Origin: Candidatus Baltobacteraceae bacterium
GTDB taxonomy: Bacteria; Vulcanimicrobiota; Vulcanimicrobiia; Vulcanimicrobiales; Vulcanimicrobiaceae
Direction of reading: 5' to 3'
Length of the DNA stretch: 64,000 bases
Assembly: GCA_036489885.1 (NCBI GenBank)
Contig: DASXEW010000004.1
Coordinates: 1-64,000 of the forward strand
The notes under the pieces were generated by a model. It was not told the origin of the DNA. It did no database searches and worked only from the letters and a program-made list of their open reading frames with translations. Below, piece by piece: positions 39,486 to 49,172 of the stretch (the first letter of the stretch is position 1; every line of letters starts with the position of its first letter). Position numbers and translations under genes: made by a program.

Positions 39486-42398
39486 ATGCCTATCTTTCTC
39501 CAAGTGCTTGCGAGTCGTTGTTGGTATCTCTTTGTCTCCTTTTCACGGAGAGCAGTTCTCGCCTCAGTGGATCGACGAGCTCGGCACGCATCGGCCGCGA
39601 CGACGCTTCTACACCAAAGCCAAGTTGCGGCTTCACGTATTGCGATGTCGATCATCGCAACTATGTTGCTTGCGTCGACGCAAGCGCAAGCACAGATTGC
39701 TCCGGGAGTCACGCAATCGGCTGCGCACACCGCCAATCTTAGTGGGACGGTTACAAAGGCCGATGGTACTCCCGTCTCCGGCGCCGATGTAAAATTACAC
39801 GGCCCGGCGATTCTATCTGCAAAGACGGACGATCGTGGAACGTTCACTCTGACAAGCGTGCCATGGGGAATCTATCAGATCTCGGTGACGTCGGGTCTGG
39901 GCACAGCTACGCGCAGCGATGTCGCGATCAGTGGCGATATCAACGTCTCTATACAGTACGCGCAGCGAAGTGATCTTCGCACCATTGCGAATGTTTCAAC
40001 CGGGGGAGCCGGTGCTCATATCAATGTGACGTCCTCGAGTATAACCTCGGTGACGCCAAGCGAATACGCATTTCAGGGAAACGGTACGTGGACACAGCTT
40101 TTTGCACAGGTTCCCGGCGTGGCGCCTTCCGGTTATACGTACGGCGGTGATGCCACCACGATGAGCACGCAGGGATCGCCGCAGACTCCCGTCGTGCTTT
40201 CACTAAACGGAGCCCTGCCCTACGAGACGTCGACAACGCTCGATGGTATGCCCCTCCAAGGGACCACTTTCGCTGTGCTTGGAGCTGCAGTCGGCGGCGG
40301 CTTCGATTTGAGCAGTCTGCCAATCAATGCGTTCGACACAGCAGACATTGTCCGAGGTCCGGGAGCAAACGCCCCGAGTATTGTTGACTCGATCGGCGGA
40401 AGCTTCGTGCTGCACGGGCCTGGATTGGTCAATGCAAGCCACTTCGAGTTTAACGCCAGCAATGATCCTTATGGGGGCATTATTTCGAACGCGAAGGCGC
40501 AGTTTCGTGTCGGACGTCTAGCCGCTACTCTTATCTACGGTGTCAATGACAGCCCTGGTCCTCTTGGCACTAAGAGCGTGCTCACGACGTCCTTTGCCTC
40601 GCCGGCAACGATCGGTGGGCAGCCCGTTAATCAGCCAACTACTGGCGAGAACGCTAATGGGCAAGGCATTACAAACTGTTATTGTACCTTTAGTAACACG
40701 CTTCTCTACAAGGGGCCCCCTTTGCAGTCATCGACTGCGTGGACAGCCCACAATGGTGCGGCCGATCTTGCATATGAGATCGCTCCATCCGTGACCGTAG
40801 AGATGTTCTATGCGGCAGGAACGTCGATCGTTAACGATCTGGCTGGCAACTACCCGCTCAATTTTGCGCCGTCAGTCGCCGTGCCGCCTTATAGCGGCAG
40901 CTTAGCAGCGAGTCCCGGCATGGCTACAAATTACTCGCTGTTGACAGCACAGGCGTCTCAGCCCATAGAAGAAGCGACCAGTCTCCTCGAGGAGAAGCTT
41001 ACGGCGTATATCGGCAGCGGCGTCCTACGCATCGCAGCGTTGCAGAACAACACGTACAATTCTCTGAACTACTACGATACCGCGCCGAACGGAACATATC
41101 AGGTGTGGGGTACGGCTAATGTCGGTACCCCCGGCACTACGACGGCGTATAACGGCACAAGCCAAGCTCTCACCTTTTCGCCGCTCACAATCGATTCTCA
41201 CGCCTGGACAAATAACCGTGATCTACTCGGGAGTTACGCGATAGAGCTCGGCCCAAAGTCTAGCGCAGGAGTGTCATACACGCAGTCGTACTATAACGCC
41301 CCAAATTATCTAACCATCGATTATGGTGGCGGTCCTTTGCCGGCAATCAGTCAGTCGACCGCGGTGTCGGAGACGACGCGGGAGACGCGTCTGCACGTTG
41401 ACACCGCGCTAAGCAAGTTAGCCCTTGATGCGTCATGGTACTTCGCAAACGGCTCGTTCCACGTCCCCTCTCCAATTACGGCGGGAGCATTTTCAAACCT
41501 ATCATTCCCGTACAGTGCGCCGCGACTGGGGGCTGTTTGGTCCGCAAGTAGCGACATCGCAATTCGAGCTTCGGCCGGCGGCGGGTACGCACTACCAACG
41601 CTCACCAACGTGACGGGGTCGCCACCGGCGTATGAAGCGCCGGAGTACTTGCAAACGATTCCAAATCCGAATATCAAACCCGAAGAATCGTTTGGATTCG
41701 ACGTGGGAGCTGACACGCGCATTCAACGGAATACCGTCGTTTCGCTTGACCTTTATCGTACCAATCTTTATGGCCAGTTCTTCACATCGACAACGTCCTC
41801 AACGTTCCAAGGTTCACCTCTGTACATAACGCAGTTTGGGAACCTGGGGACGAGTCGTATGGAAGGCATCAACCTTGATGCGAAACGTGATGTCACATCG
41901 GGATATTACTGGCGGGGAACCCTGGGTTTCACGCGCGGATACGCGCTTAGTTTGCCTGCGGGCGTCTACAACAACCCGAGCATTCCATGCACGAATTGCA
42001 CAAACCAAGGTCTGATCCCAGGGCCGAACTTTAACTCCGCCTCCGGCTTTCTCGCGACGGTGCCTTACACAAGTGCCTCTGCACAATTGGGCTACAAGTG
42101 GTCGCTAGGGAAGTATGTCGACTTATCGGCGACATACTATGGAAACAACAATATTTACAACACGCCGACCGCATTTGTCGGATGGGATGCCCACGCTGGA
42201 TATGCGCTCAAAAAGAACGTCTCCCTGGTACTGAGCTTCACAAACATTACCGGCGCCTACGATCAACCAATTGAGAACTACAATCCCTCCCGAGCGGTTC
42301 CCGTTATTCCGGGGGCCAACGGATACTATCAAGGCGCGATCTTCGCCTCGCCTTATCAAGCGCGATCGTTAACCTTGAACGTCGCAATCAAAGAATGA
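39486..42398 (+). CDS. TonB-dependent receptor with carboxypeptidase-regulatory domain, copy 1
   Basis: A 970-residue outer-membrane receptor. After a hydrophobic stretch ending ASTQAQAQ come a carboxypeptidase-regulatory-like beta-sandwich (GTVTKADGTPVSGADVKLHG to about residue 155), a plug-like domain with DGMPLQGTT and DTADIVRGPGANAPSIVDSIGG, and a beta-barrel ending with an aromatic-poor strand LTLNVAIKE. ATG 39486 has GGAGAG upstream, although it leaves a long segment before the signal helix; ATG 39645 is an alternative. It is about 60% alike by eye to the receptor at 49.2 kb. It imports an unknown, probably peptide-like, ligand with TonB energy. Confidence 0.85.
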   Translation: MPIFLQVLASRCWYLFVSFSRRAVLASVDRRARHASAATTLLHQSQVAASRIAMSIIATMLLASTQAQAQIAPGVTQSAAHTANLSGTVTKADGTPVSGADVKLHGPAILSAKTDDRGTFTLTSVPWGIYQISVTSGLGTATRSDVAISGDINVSIQYAQRSDLRTIANVSTGGAGAHINVTSSSITSVTPSEYAFQGNGTWTQLFAQVPGVAPSGYTYGGDATTMSTQGSPQTPVVLSLNGALPYETSTTLDGMPLQGTTFAVLGAAVGGGFDLSSLPINAFDTADIVRGPGANAPSIVDSIGGSFVLHGPGLVNASHFEFNASNDPYGGIISNAKAQFRVGRLAATLIYGVNDSPGPLGTKSVLTTSFASPATIGGQPVNQPTTGENANGQGITNCYCTFSNTLLYKGPPLQSSTAWTAHNGAADLAYEIAPSVTVEMFYAAGTSIVNDLAGNYPLNFAPSVAVPPYSGSLAASPGMATNYSLLTAQASQPIEEATSLLEEKLTAYIGSGVLRIAALQNNTYNSLNYYDTAPNGTYQVWGTANVGTPGTTTAYNGTSQALTFSPLTIDSHAWTNNRDLLGSYAIELGPKSSAGVSYTQSYYNAPNYLTIDYGGGPLPAISQSTAVSETTRETRLHVDTALSKLALDASWYFANGSFHVPSPITAGAFSNLSFPYSAPRLGAVWSASSDIAIRASAGGGYALPTLTNVTGSPPAYEAPEYLQTIPNPNIKPEESFGFDVGADTRIQRNTVVSLDLYRTNLYGQFFTSTTSSTFQGSPLYITQFGNLGTSRMEGINLDAKRDVTSGYYWRGTLGFTRGYALSLPAGVYNNPSIPCTNCTNQGLIPGPNFNSASGFLATVPYTSASAQLGYKWSLGKYVDLSATYYGNNNIYNTPTAFVGWDAHAGYALKKNVSLVLSFTNITGAYDQPIENYNPSRAVPVIPGANGYYQGAIFASPYQARSLTLNVAIKE

Positions 42399-42519
42399 TC
42401 CGGCTTGTCGCCGCCGGCCAGTCCTGCTATCGTGACTTGCACCCGCCAAAGGCCCTGCGCAATCATTCACGACACCTCGGTGATGAGAGCGATCGTCATC
42501 GTTTGATGTCACGCAAATA

Positions 42520-44718
42520 ATGAGTAAAGGCGTCCTTTCCGCACAGATGAATTCTTGTAGCACGGTGCGTCTATATCTTGGCATATGCACGAAGTGCGTG
42601 TGCACGTTCGGGATACGTTTACGCGTCTTTGCGATGCTCGTCAGCGTATGTGTTCTCGCAATATTGCCACGAGACGCTGTTGCGAGCACACGGCAGTTTG
42701 CTCTTAGTGATATTCTCCGAAACGAGCAGATCTCTTCGGTTGTTATTTCTCCGAATGGTCGTTACGCCGCAATCGTGCGCGTTCGCTCACATGATGCTTT
42801 CGGGCATTTCGGAGGACCCGACAATGCTGCGGATCTTAATCGCTCAGAAATCTGGCTTTTTGACCGCGATCGGTGGCAGCTCAGAAAGATCATCGCAAGC
42901 GCTGACGGATTTGGATATTGGCAGCCCCACTGGTCGCCGGATTCGGAGCGTTTAGCGGTTCTAACGAGTGAGGGCGGCGGCGTGGCCGTTCACCTTTGCA
43001 TTTGGGAGCGTCAAACGGGCGAATTGACGCGAATCGGCAGGGACGGATTCGATGGTAACTTTGCACTTGCGATCGGCGAATCGAAGTCCAATGTGGCCTG
43101 GGTGGATGCTACGCACGTTCTTGCCGAGTTCTTGCCAGCTGGCGAAGAAGATAGGATCTATAGCGAGGGGGAAGACTCGCTCGGACCGCTGACGCGAAAG
43201 CGGTGGCTCATAACGGACTCGGGACGTTTTCCCTCAGTAAACGTGCTACAGTCCGGGACACCTCTTCCAGAGACGCGTCGCCCGCAGGGTAGCCTTGTAA
43301 CGATCGATGTTACGACCGGTCAGATAAATTTGCTGACAAGGGCGAACATTCGTGCAGCTGCCATTTCGCCGGATCGACGCTGGGTTGCGGTAATCGCCGA
43401 CAACGGTCGCCGTCGACTGCGGCCCGATGAACTCTTAGATTATTCAGACCTATTTGACGGCTATACAGGTGGCAATTTCGAAACGTCGCTATTCGTGCAC
43501 CGACGAATTGGGGTGGTTCATCTTGACGGGCAAGCGCCTGTCAAGTGGGTGAAGAGCCAGTACACTGATCCATTCTTCTTGGATATCATGCGTTGGAGGA
43601 ACGGACGCGTTAATTTCGCTGCAAGCGTAAAGCGAGGTCGTCCGGTCGTGCTCAGTCTAGGGATCAATGGCGTCGTAAAGAGATCGGCCGGTTCGTTGCC
43701 GCGCGACCTCAATTATCTACGGCCCACTACATATTGGCGGATGACGCCGCCTTGCCGCGAAATGGATAGGTCAGCTAGCACGGGATTTTCTCTTTCCTTG
43801 TGTGTTACAACGCATGGGACAATATTGCGGGCCAAGAGAGACGCGAAAAGCGCTTGGTCGCAGATCCTAGCCATCAATCAGCATTTGCAAAGCGTCGCGG
43901 TTCCAGTATTGAAGTACGTCCCATACACCGACGCGGACGGTCATGAAGTACTTGCACGCCTTCTGCAGGCGGCTCGAGCTGCCAGCGCATCGCCCAGGGC
44001 TCTAGTCGTAGCCGTCTACCCAGTGACCAAGCCCGTTACAAGGGGCGATTTCAATATCGCTAGAGAGATGAATAGCTCCGGATGGTACACGGACCTCCTA
44101 TTTGCGTCGCATGGCTACACGGTCTTACTCTATCCGCCAGTGAAGCCGTGGACCCACGAACCGCTAGCGGCTTGTGTGCGAGCAGTTTTGCCGGCCGTCA
44201 AGGCTGTAATAAGAGCTGAGCATATTGACAAGTCGCGGGTCTTTTTGTTCGGGCACAGTCAAGGTGGATACGAGACCATGGGTTTGCTCACCAAAACAAA
44301 AATATTTCGCGCTGCCGCGGCTTCGAATGGTTCATCAGACTCTACATTAGAGTATCTTACATTCGGCGGTCCAACTCGTTATTTTGAAAACTATGAGCGA
44401 ATGCTCACGATCATGCCCGACATGGAACGAGGGTGGGATTCCATGTCGCTCGACGCAACACCGTGGACAAATCCGGGTCGCTATGTACGGAATAGCCCGA
44501 TCTACTGGAGCGGAAACATTTCAACGCCCCTGTTGATGCTGCAAGGGGAGATGGACGACTTTAACTCGGCGCACTTGGATATGATGTTTCAGGCGTTACT
44601 ACGCCAGGGGAAGCGTGCCGAGCTCGCTCGCTATTGGGGCGACGGTCACAACTTCGAGTCTCCGGCGGATATTCGCGATCTTTGGAATCGCGTGTTCCGT
44701 TGGTTTTCGGTCAAATGA
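42520..44718 (+). CDS. Secreted S9-type (prolyl oligopeptidase-like) hydrolase, copy 1
   Basis: A 732-residue protein with an N-terminal signal/anchor (LRVFAMLVSVCVLAILPRDAVAS), a beta-propeller-like region (SPNGRYAAIV, WSPDSERLAVL, SPDRRWVAVI) and a C-terminal alpha/beta-hydrolase. The nucleophile Ser is in GHSQGGYETMG; acid and His candidates are in QGEMDDFN and GDGHNF. It probably cleaves peptides in the periplasm. It lies downstream of the TonB receptor and is paralogous to the gene at 52 kb. POP-type enzymes also include isopeptidases for lasso peptides, so an isopeptide substrate is possible. Confidence 0.85.
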   Translation: MSKGVLSAQMNSCSTVRLYLGICTKCVCTFGIRLRVFAMLVSVCVLAILPRDAVASTRQFALSDILRNEQISSVVISPNGRYAAIVRVRSHDAFGHFGGPDNAADLNRSEIWLFDRDRWQLRKIIASADGFGYWQPHWSPDSERLAVLTSEGGGVAVHLCIWERQTGELTRIGRDGFDGNFALAIGESKSNVAWVDATHVLAEFLPAGEEDRIYSEGEDSLGPLTRKRWLITDSGRFPSVNVLQSGTPLPETRRPQGSLVTIDVTTGQINLLTRANIRAAAISPDRRWVAVIADNGRRRLRPDELLDYSDLFDGYTGGNFETSLFVHRRIGVVHLDGQAPVKWVKSQYTDPFFLDIMRWRNGRVNFAASVKRGRPVVLSLGINGVVKRSAGSLPRDLNYLRPTTYWRMTPPCREMDRSASTGFSLSLCVTTHGTILRAKRDAKSAWSQILAINQHLQSVAVPVLKYVPYTDADGHEVLARLLQAARAASASPRALVVAVYPVTKPVTRGDFNIAREMNSSGWYTDLLFASHGYTVLLYPPVKPWTHEPLAACVRAVLPAVKAVIRAEHIDKSRVFLFGHSQGGYETMGLLTKTKIFRAAAASNGSSDSTLEYLTFGGPTRYFENYERMLTIMPDMERGWDSMSLDATPWTNPGRYVRNSPIYWSGNISTPLLMLQGEMDDFNSAHLDMMFQALLRQGKRAELARYWGDGHNFESPADIRDLWNRVFRWFSVK

Positions 44719-44823
44719 TGCTCGCGTTGAACTGATGGGGCGCTCTCGTGCGGGCAGAGTGAAATACAGCTAGCCGCACAAGCGGCTCAAGAAGCGCAAC
44801 TTCTTTCAGTAGGACCAATCAAT

Positions 44824-45138
44824 TTGCGTGTTATTCGATCCGAGCATGCTCCGAAACCGAGCGGCGCATATGTGCAGGCCGTCGATAGCTTCGGATTTGT
44901 GTTTTGCAGCGGGCAGCTTGCGGTAAGCGCGGACACCGGAGAGTTCCTTGGCGGCGACGCGCGGGAGCAAACACGTCAGGCTATTGCAAACATCTCCGCA
45001 ACTCTTTCTGCGACGGGCCTCGATTTAGTCCACGTCGTTAGGACAAGCGTGTACTTGACGGATATGCGAAACCTGGACGACATGGTTCGTCCGGCTGCTA
45101 TTCCTCGCCCGGTTGCAAATCGTTCCGTCTGGTCGTGA
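44824..45138 (+). CDS. RidA-family protein, C-terminally truncated
   Basis: The 104-residue product starts at TTG 44824 with AGGA at good spacing. SEHAPKPSGAYVQAVDS, FVFCSGQLAVS, QTRQAIANISATL and VVRTSVYLTDM are clear RidA/YjgF features (2-imino-acid deaminase). The family's last ~20 residues are missing: the frame stops right after RPVANRSVW, at the region of the substrate-binding Arg. The protein is probably inactive or altered. Functional RidA would fit beside asparaginases and peptide catabolism, removing reactive imines. Confidence 0.75.
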   Translation: MRVIRSEHAPKPSGAYVQAVDSFGFVFCSGQLAVSADTGEFLGGDAREQTRQAIANISATLSATGLDLVHVVRTSVYLTDMRNLDDMVRPAAIPRPVANRSVWS

Positions 45139-45189
45139 GGCTCGCTGGCGCAAATGCTCAGCACGCACCGGCGGAGAAACAGGCCCTAG

Positions 45190-48003
45190 ATGATTAGGAA
45201 GGCCGTTCGAAGCGAAGTCTTTGTTGGTCGTACGCGGGAGCTCGCGCACTTACGTGAATGCTATTCGCGTGCCGAGCGCGGTAATGGCAACCTCGTCATG
45301 ATCGTCGGCGCGTCTGGTATCGGGAAGACACGGCTGCTCGAGGAATTCCTGAACAAACTTGCTCCTGAGGCCTGCTGGCGAACGATGGCTCAATGCCTCG
45401 AATACGTCCGCTCGCCATACATGCCATTCCGAGACGCGCTACGAGGTCTCTTTCCGGTTCCAAAGAGAGCAGAACGTCGAGATGTGGAATCGGGATCGGT
45501 TGCACGCGTGCTGACGCGCTGGGAGGAACTTGCTGGGCCTCAAGACGCTCACTTGAGTCAACACGATCGCCAAAAGCTCGCGGAATTCCGCACCGTGTTC
45601 AATGAGCTTCAGTCGCTCAGCCGTATTCGGCCAGTCATTCTCGTCATTGAGGATTTCCACTGGGCGGATATTGCCTCAACCGAGTTGCTCCAGTTTATTA
45701 GCCGCGGAATCGGTACGACGCGGATTTTCGTGGTGCTTACCGCTCGCTCAGAACCCATAGATGACGCGCAGCAGATAAGCAAGGTCACCGCGATTCTCCA
45801 GCGCGACGGTGCAAGTTGTATCGATCTTGGCAGATTGAGCGAGGCAGAGATCCGGGTTTGCTTGCAAAGCGCCGCCCGATCCGGCGAGGTGCTCGTCGAG
45901 ACCCTACAGCACATCGCCGACCTTGCGGATGGGAACCCTCTCTACGCCGAAGAGCTGCTATGCACGGCACTAAGTCGGCAAGTAAGTGATCTCTCGCAGC
46001 CAAGCTCATTGCCAATGTCTCTACGCGCTTCTGTCATCGAACGGCTTCGCGATTTCGACGTCACTGAAAGGAATGTCATCGAGCAAGCTTCGGTCATCGG
46101 CCGGACGTTCGATTCCGCGCTCCTGGGGCGTCTCATGAACCAATCTCCTGAGTTGATTCATAGGGCGCTGAGGAAGGCGAAGAACTTAAACTTGATCGTG
46201 GAGCGTGACACTGACCCCGTCACGTTTGCCTTTCGACATGCCCTGATTCGAGAAATCGTGTATCGCGATCTCCTTGCAGCAGAGACACTCCCTTGGCACG
46301 AGTGGATCGCAGAGGAACTCGAGAAAGTCGAACCGCTCCCGGTGGCTGAGCTCGCTTACCACTGGGCAGCAGCGGGAAATGCCGCCAAGGCAATTCACTA
46401 CAATCTAAGAGCCGCGGACGCCGCTGGTTCGGCATTCGCGCGCACAGATGCGGCACGATTCTTGAAGCGGGCATATCATTTCTATCATAATCCATCGCGC
46501 GAAGCTGCGGAGCTCTGTGAACGGCTTGCGCTCACGTGCTACTTGGCCGGCCAATCGGAAGAAGCACGACGATGGACAGACCTTGGGATTGACCAATTCG
46601 AAAAGCTCGGACTGACGGCGAGAATACCGGTATTGCTCACGCATCTCGCGCGGATTCACTTCGCCATAAACAATGCGAAGGAGAGCCTTCAACTTGCAAA
46701 CCGAGCGCTCTCGGTGTTGGAGGATACAACAACTCTCGAACAAGAGGTCACCGCGCGTCTTCTCGTGGCACGTTATGAAGTGTTGCTTACGCATTGGGAA
46801 GAGGGCCTCGGTCAGGTTCAGATCGTCGAGCCTCTCCTAGACGATGTCAGCGGCACGGCACGCGCGAGCTTTCTGGACGTACGTGGAATGGCGCGCGCGA
46901 ATCTTGGAATGATCGACGCCGGCCTATCGGATCTCGAGGAGGCGGTAGCAATCGCGTCATCCCTCGACGATACCGAAATCCAAATAGTCGCGCTTAACAA
47001 TTTAGGCTTCGTCAATTCCTGGCTGGGCCGCAGTTCGGAATCGCTTCGGGCGTATTCGAGATCGCTGGAAATTGCGGACGGCAAGGGATACATCGTACAA
47101 GCGGGCTTCAATGCATTCGGGCTCGTCCGAACGCTCCTGCGGATGGGCGATCTCGCCGAAGCGCGTAAAATGATTGACACTGGAATCGAGCGCGCTCTTA
47201 CGCCGGTAACTGAAGTTGTATTGGCTGAGATCGGCATTTCCCTCGGCCTTCTCTTAGGGGACGATGCACTCGTGCGGCGATCGTCGGCTCCGGGAATTCT
47301 CGAAGGCGTTTTCGCGTCGGAAAGCAGCGAGCGCATCGGGGCAGTTGCGAGCGCGTTTGTGGATTTGGCGATTGCGCGCGGTAAACACGACGAGGCTCGA
47401 GGTATTTTGGAGCGTGGTATCGGCTTGATCGAGAACGCAGCCCAGTCATGGTGGATGCTCTGTCAGGTAGCGCTTTATGGCAGAGAGGAGCGATTCGGAG
47501 AGGCTGAGGAGTTGCTTTCGCAAGCGGCTTCGGTGCCCGGCCACAACATCTCACGAGCGTTCCTGCTTCTCTTCCGCAGTTACAAAGCTGAGCGTTCCGG
47601 TAGTGATGGACGAACGCAGGCCTTGGCGGCGGCAGCTATCTTCAACGAATGCGGCTGGCGAATTTTCGAGGCTCGCTCTCGCGAGTCGGGTAGTCAGCAA
47701 GCGGAAGCGCTCGAGCTTTATCGATCTGCGGGAGCCGTATCGGAGGTGCGCCGGCTTGAAGGATTGCAGCCGAAACGGCGTGCGCGCGGCCGCCCCAATA
47801 GCGCCTTGACCCCGCGAGAAGCTGAAGTCGCCGCGCTTGTTTCGCGGGGCATGTCGAATCGCGATGTGTCCAAACACCTCAACATCAGCGAGAATACCGT
47901 TGGACATCATCTCGAGTCGATCTTCAATCGTCTCGACATTACGTCGCGCGTTCAGCTCGCAGCTCTTGTCGGATCAGGTGAGGTCACGCTCTCCCAAAAT
48001 TGA
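45190..48003 (+). CDS. Large ATP-binding LuxR-family regulator (LAL type), copy 2
   Basis: A 937-residue paralogue of the regulator at 35.5 kb. Walker A GASGIGKTRL near residue 40, Walker B VILVIEDFHWAD, a long helical-repeat middle and a C-terminal LuxR helix-turn-helix (LTPREAEVAALVSRGMSNRDVSKHL, NTVGHHLESIFNRL). It is followed 51 nt later, in the same direction, by an asparaginase gene. With its twin it is the best candidate regulator of the surrounding peptide locus; the ligand is unknown. Confidence 0.9.
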   Translation: MIRKAVRSEVFVGRTRELAHLRECYSRAERGNGNLVMIVGASGIGKTRLLEEFLNKLAPEACWRTMAQCLEYVRSPYMPFRDALRGLFPVPKRAERRDVESGSVARVLTRWEELAGPQDAHLSQHDRQKLAEFRTVFNELQSLSRIRPVILVIEDFHWADIASTELLQFISRGIGTTRIFVVLTARSEPIDDAQQISKVTAILQRDGASCIDLGRLSEAEIRVCLQSAARSGEVLVETLQHIADLADGNPLYAEELLCTALSRQVSDLSQPSSLPMSLRASVIERLRDFDVTERNVIEQASVIGRTFDSALLGRLMNQSPELIHRALRKAKNLNLIVERDTDPVTFAFRHALIREIVYRDLLAAETLPWHEWIAEELEKVEPLPVAELAYHWAAAGNAAKAIHYNLRAADAAGSAFARTDAARFLKRAYHFYHNPSREAAELCERLALTCYLAGQSEEARRWTDLGIDQFEKLGLTARIPVLLTHLARIHFAINNAKESLQLANRALSVLEDTTTLEQEVTARLLVARYEVLLTHWEEGLGQVQIVEPLLDDVSGTARASFLDVRGMARANLGMIDAGLSDLEEAVAIASSLDDTEIQIVALNNLGFVNSWLGRSSESLRAYSRSLEIADGKGYIVQAGFNAFGLVRTLLRMGDLAEARKMIDTGIERALTPVTEVVLAEIGISLGLLLGDDALVRRSSAPGILEGVFASESSERIGAVASAFVDLAIARGKHDEARGILERGIGLIENAAQSWWMLCQVALYGREERFGEAEELLSQAASVPGHNISRAFLLLFRSYKAERSGSDGRTQALAAAAIFNECGWRIFEARSRESGSQQAEALELYRSAGAVSEVRRLEGLQPKRRARGRPNSALTPREAEVAALVSRGMSNRDVSKHLNISENTVGHHLESIFNRLDITSRVQLAALVGSGEVTLSQN

Positions 48004-48041
48004 TGGGGAGAATACCCCGCGAAAGTTTCGCCCGCAGGCGT

Positions 48042-48047
48042 TACGGT
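48042..48047 (+). promoter_or_regulatory. Candidate -10 box of a leaderless asparaginase transcript
   Basis: TACGGT ends exactly 7 nt before ATG 48055, the same hexamer and spacing as the cysteine leader promoter at 34.7 kb. No clear -35 or ribosome-binding site is seen. Confidence 0.5.
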
Positions 48048-48054
48048 CGATAGT

Positions 48055-49032
48055 ATGCTGGTCGAGGTAACTCGCGGATCCATTGTCGAGTCTCGTCATC
48101 GTATCCAAGTGTTCGCCGTCAACTCGAACGGCGAGACATTGCTGCAGTCAGATTGTCAGGACGATCTCGTTGTTCTTCGCTCCGTGCAGAAGCCGTTCAT
48201 CGCAGCCGCTGTGGCTCGATTGGGCGCGATTCATCGCTTTGGTCTGCATTCTCGCGACTTGGCGATCATGTCCGGCTCGCATATGGGACAGCAGGTCCAC
48301 GTTGCAGCAGTCCAGAGGCTGCTTGAAAAGATCGGACTCTCCGAAAGCGATTTACAATGCGGCGTCCACGCACCTCGAGATGAAGCCGAAGCAACGCGGT
48401 TGCAGCGCGCGGGCGAGCCTCTCTCGCAACTGCACAATAACTGCTCCGGTAAACATGCCGGCCTGCTCGCCCTCGCCATTTTGCTCAAGTCAGATGTCAA
48501 AAAATATCGCGAGCTGAGCGGACCTGTGCAGCACCACGTGCTTGATTATTGCCGTCGCGTGCTGGCATTTGACGCTCCGCTGTTGGTGATTGACGGATGC
48601 GGACTTCCCGTGATGGCGACACCGCTTCGTAACATCGCCATAGGTTTCGCGAGGCTGGCAACTCTCGATGGCCTGTCCGATGAAGATGCCGGCCCTTTGG
48701 GTCTTGTTCGTGATGCAATGCTTTTACATCCCGAACTCGTTCGAGGGGTGGGCTCTTTCGATACTCAGGCGATGCATGCGATGCGTGAAGCACTTCTCCT
48801 AAAGGGGGGCGCCGAGGGCGTTACGGGCGTCGCGTATCCTGCGGCTGGCGTCGGCGTGGCGATTAAAGTAGAGGATGGCAATCTTCGGGCTCTGCCTTCC
48901 GCGACGGTGGCAGTGCTTCGCAAGCTGTTTCCAAGCAACGCAACATTGGATGTGCTGGAACCCTTCGGGGTTGTCCAAGTGCATAACGTCGCGGGCGACA
49001 TCGTTGGACAGATACGTGCCGCCCACACATAG
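48055..49032 (+). CDS. Type II (Rhizobium-type) L-asparaginase, copy 2
   Basis: A 325-residue PF06089 asparaginase. The SxxK pair is Ser43/Lys46 in LRSVQKPF, and the zinc-site residues NNCSGKH and DGCGLP are all intact, unlike copy 1. ATG 48055 gives the compact MLVEVTRGSIVES start. No signal peptide, so it acts on imported Asn or Asn released from peptides. It sits between the second LAL regulator and the second TonB receptor. Confidence 0.92.
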   Translation: MLVEVTRGSIVESRHRIQVFAVNSNGETLLQSDCQDDLVVLRSVQKPFIAAAVARLGAIHRFGLHSRDLAIMSGSHMGQQVHVAAVQRLLEKIGLSESDLQCGVHAPRDEAEATRLQRAGEPLSQLHNNCSGKHAGLLALAILLKSDVKKYRELSGPVQHHVLDYCRRVLAFDAPLLVIDGCGLPVMATPLRNIAIGFARLATLDGLSDEDAGPLGLVRDAMLLHPELVRGVGSFDTQAMHAMREALLLKGGAEGVTGVAYPAAGVGVAIKVEDGNLRALPSATVAVLRKLFPSNATLDVLEPFGVVQVHNVAGDIVGQIRAAHT

Positions 49033-49172
49033 GGAGGCCGCATGATGGGGCATCTGCACCATGTAGGCCGGCGAGCGAGGCGATATAGTTTAACGCAACT
49101 TAAGGTGCTATACGGCTTGCCTCTGGGCGCTTATAGTCCAATGCGTTTCGCTATTGCCGGGAGTTGCTCACA

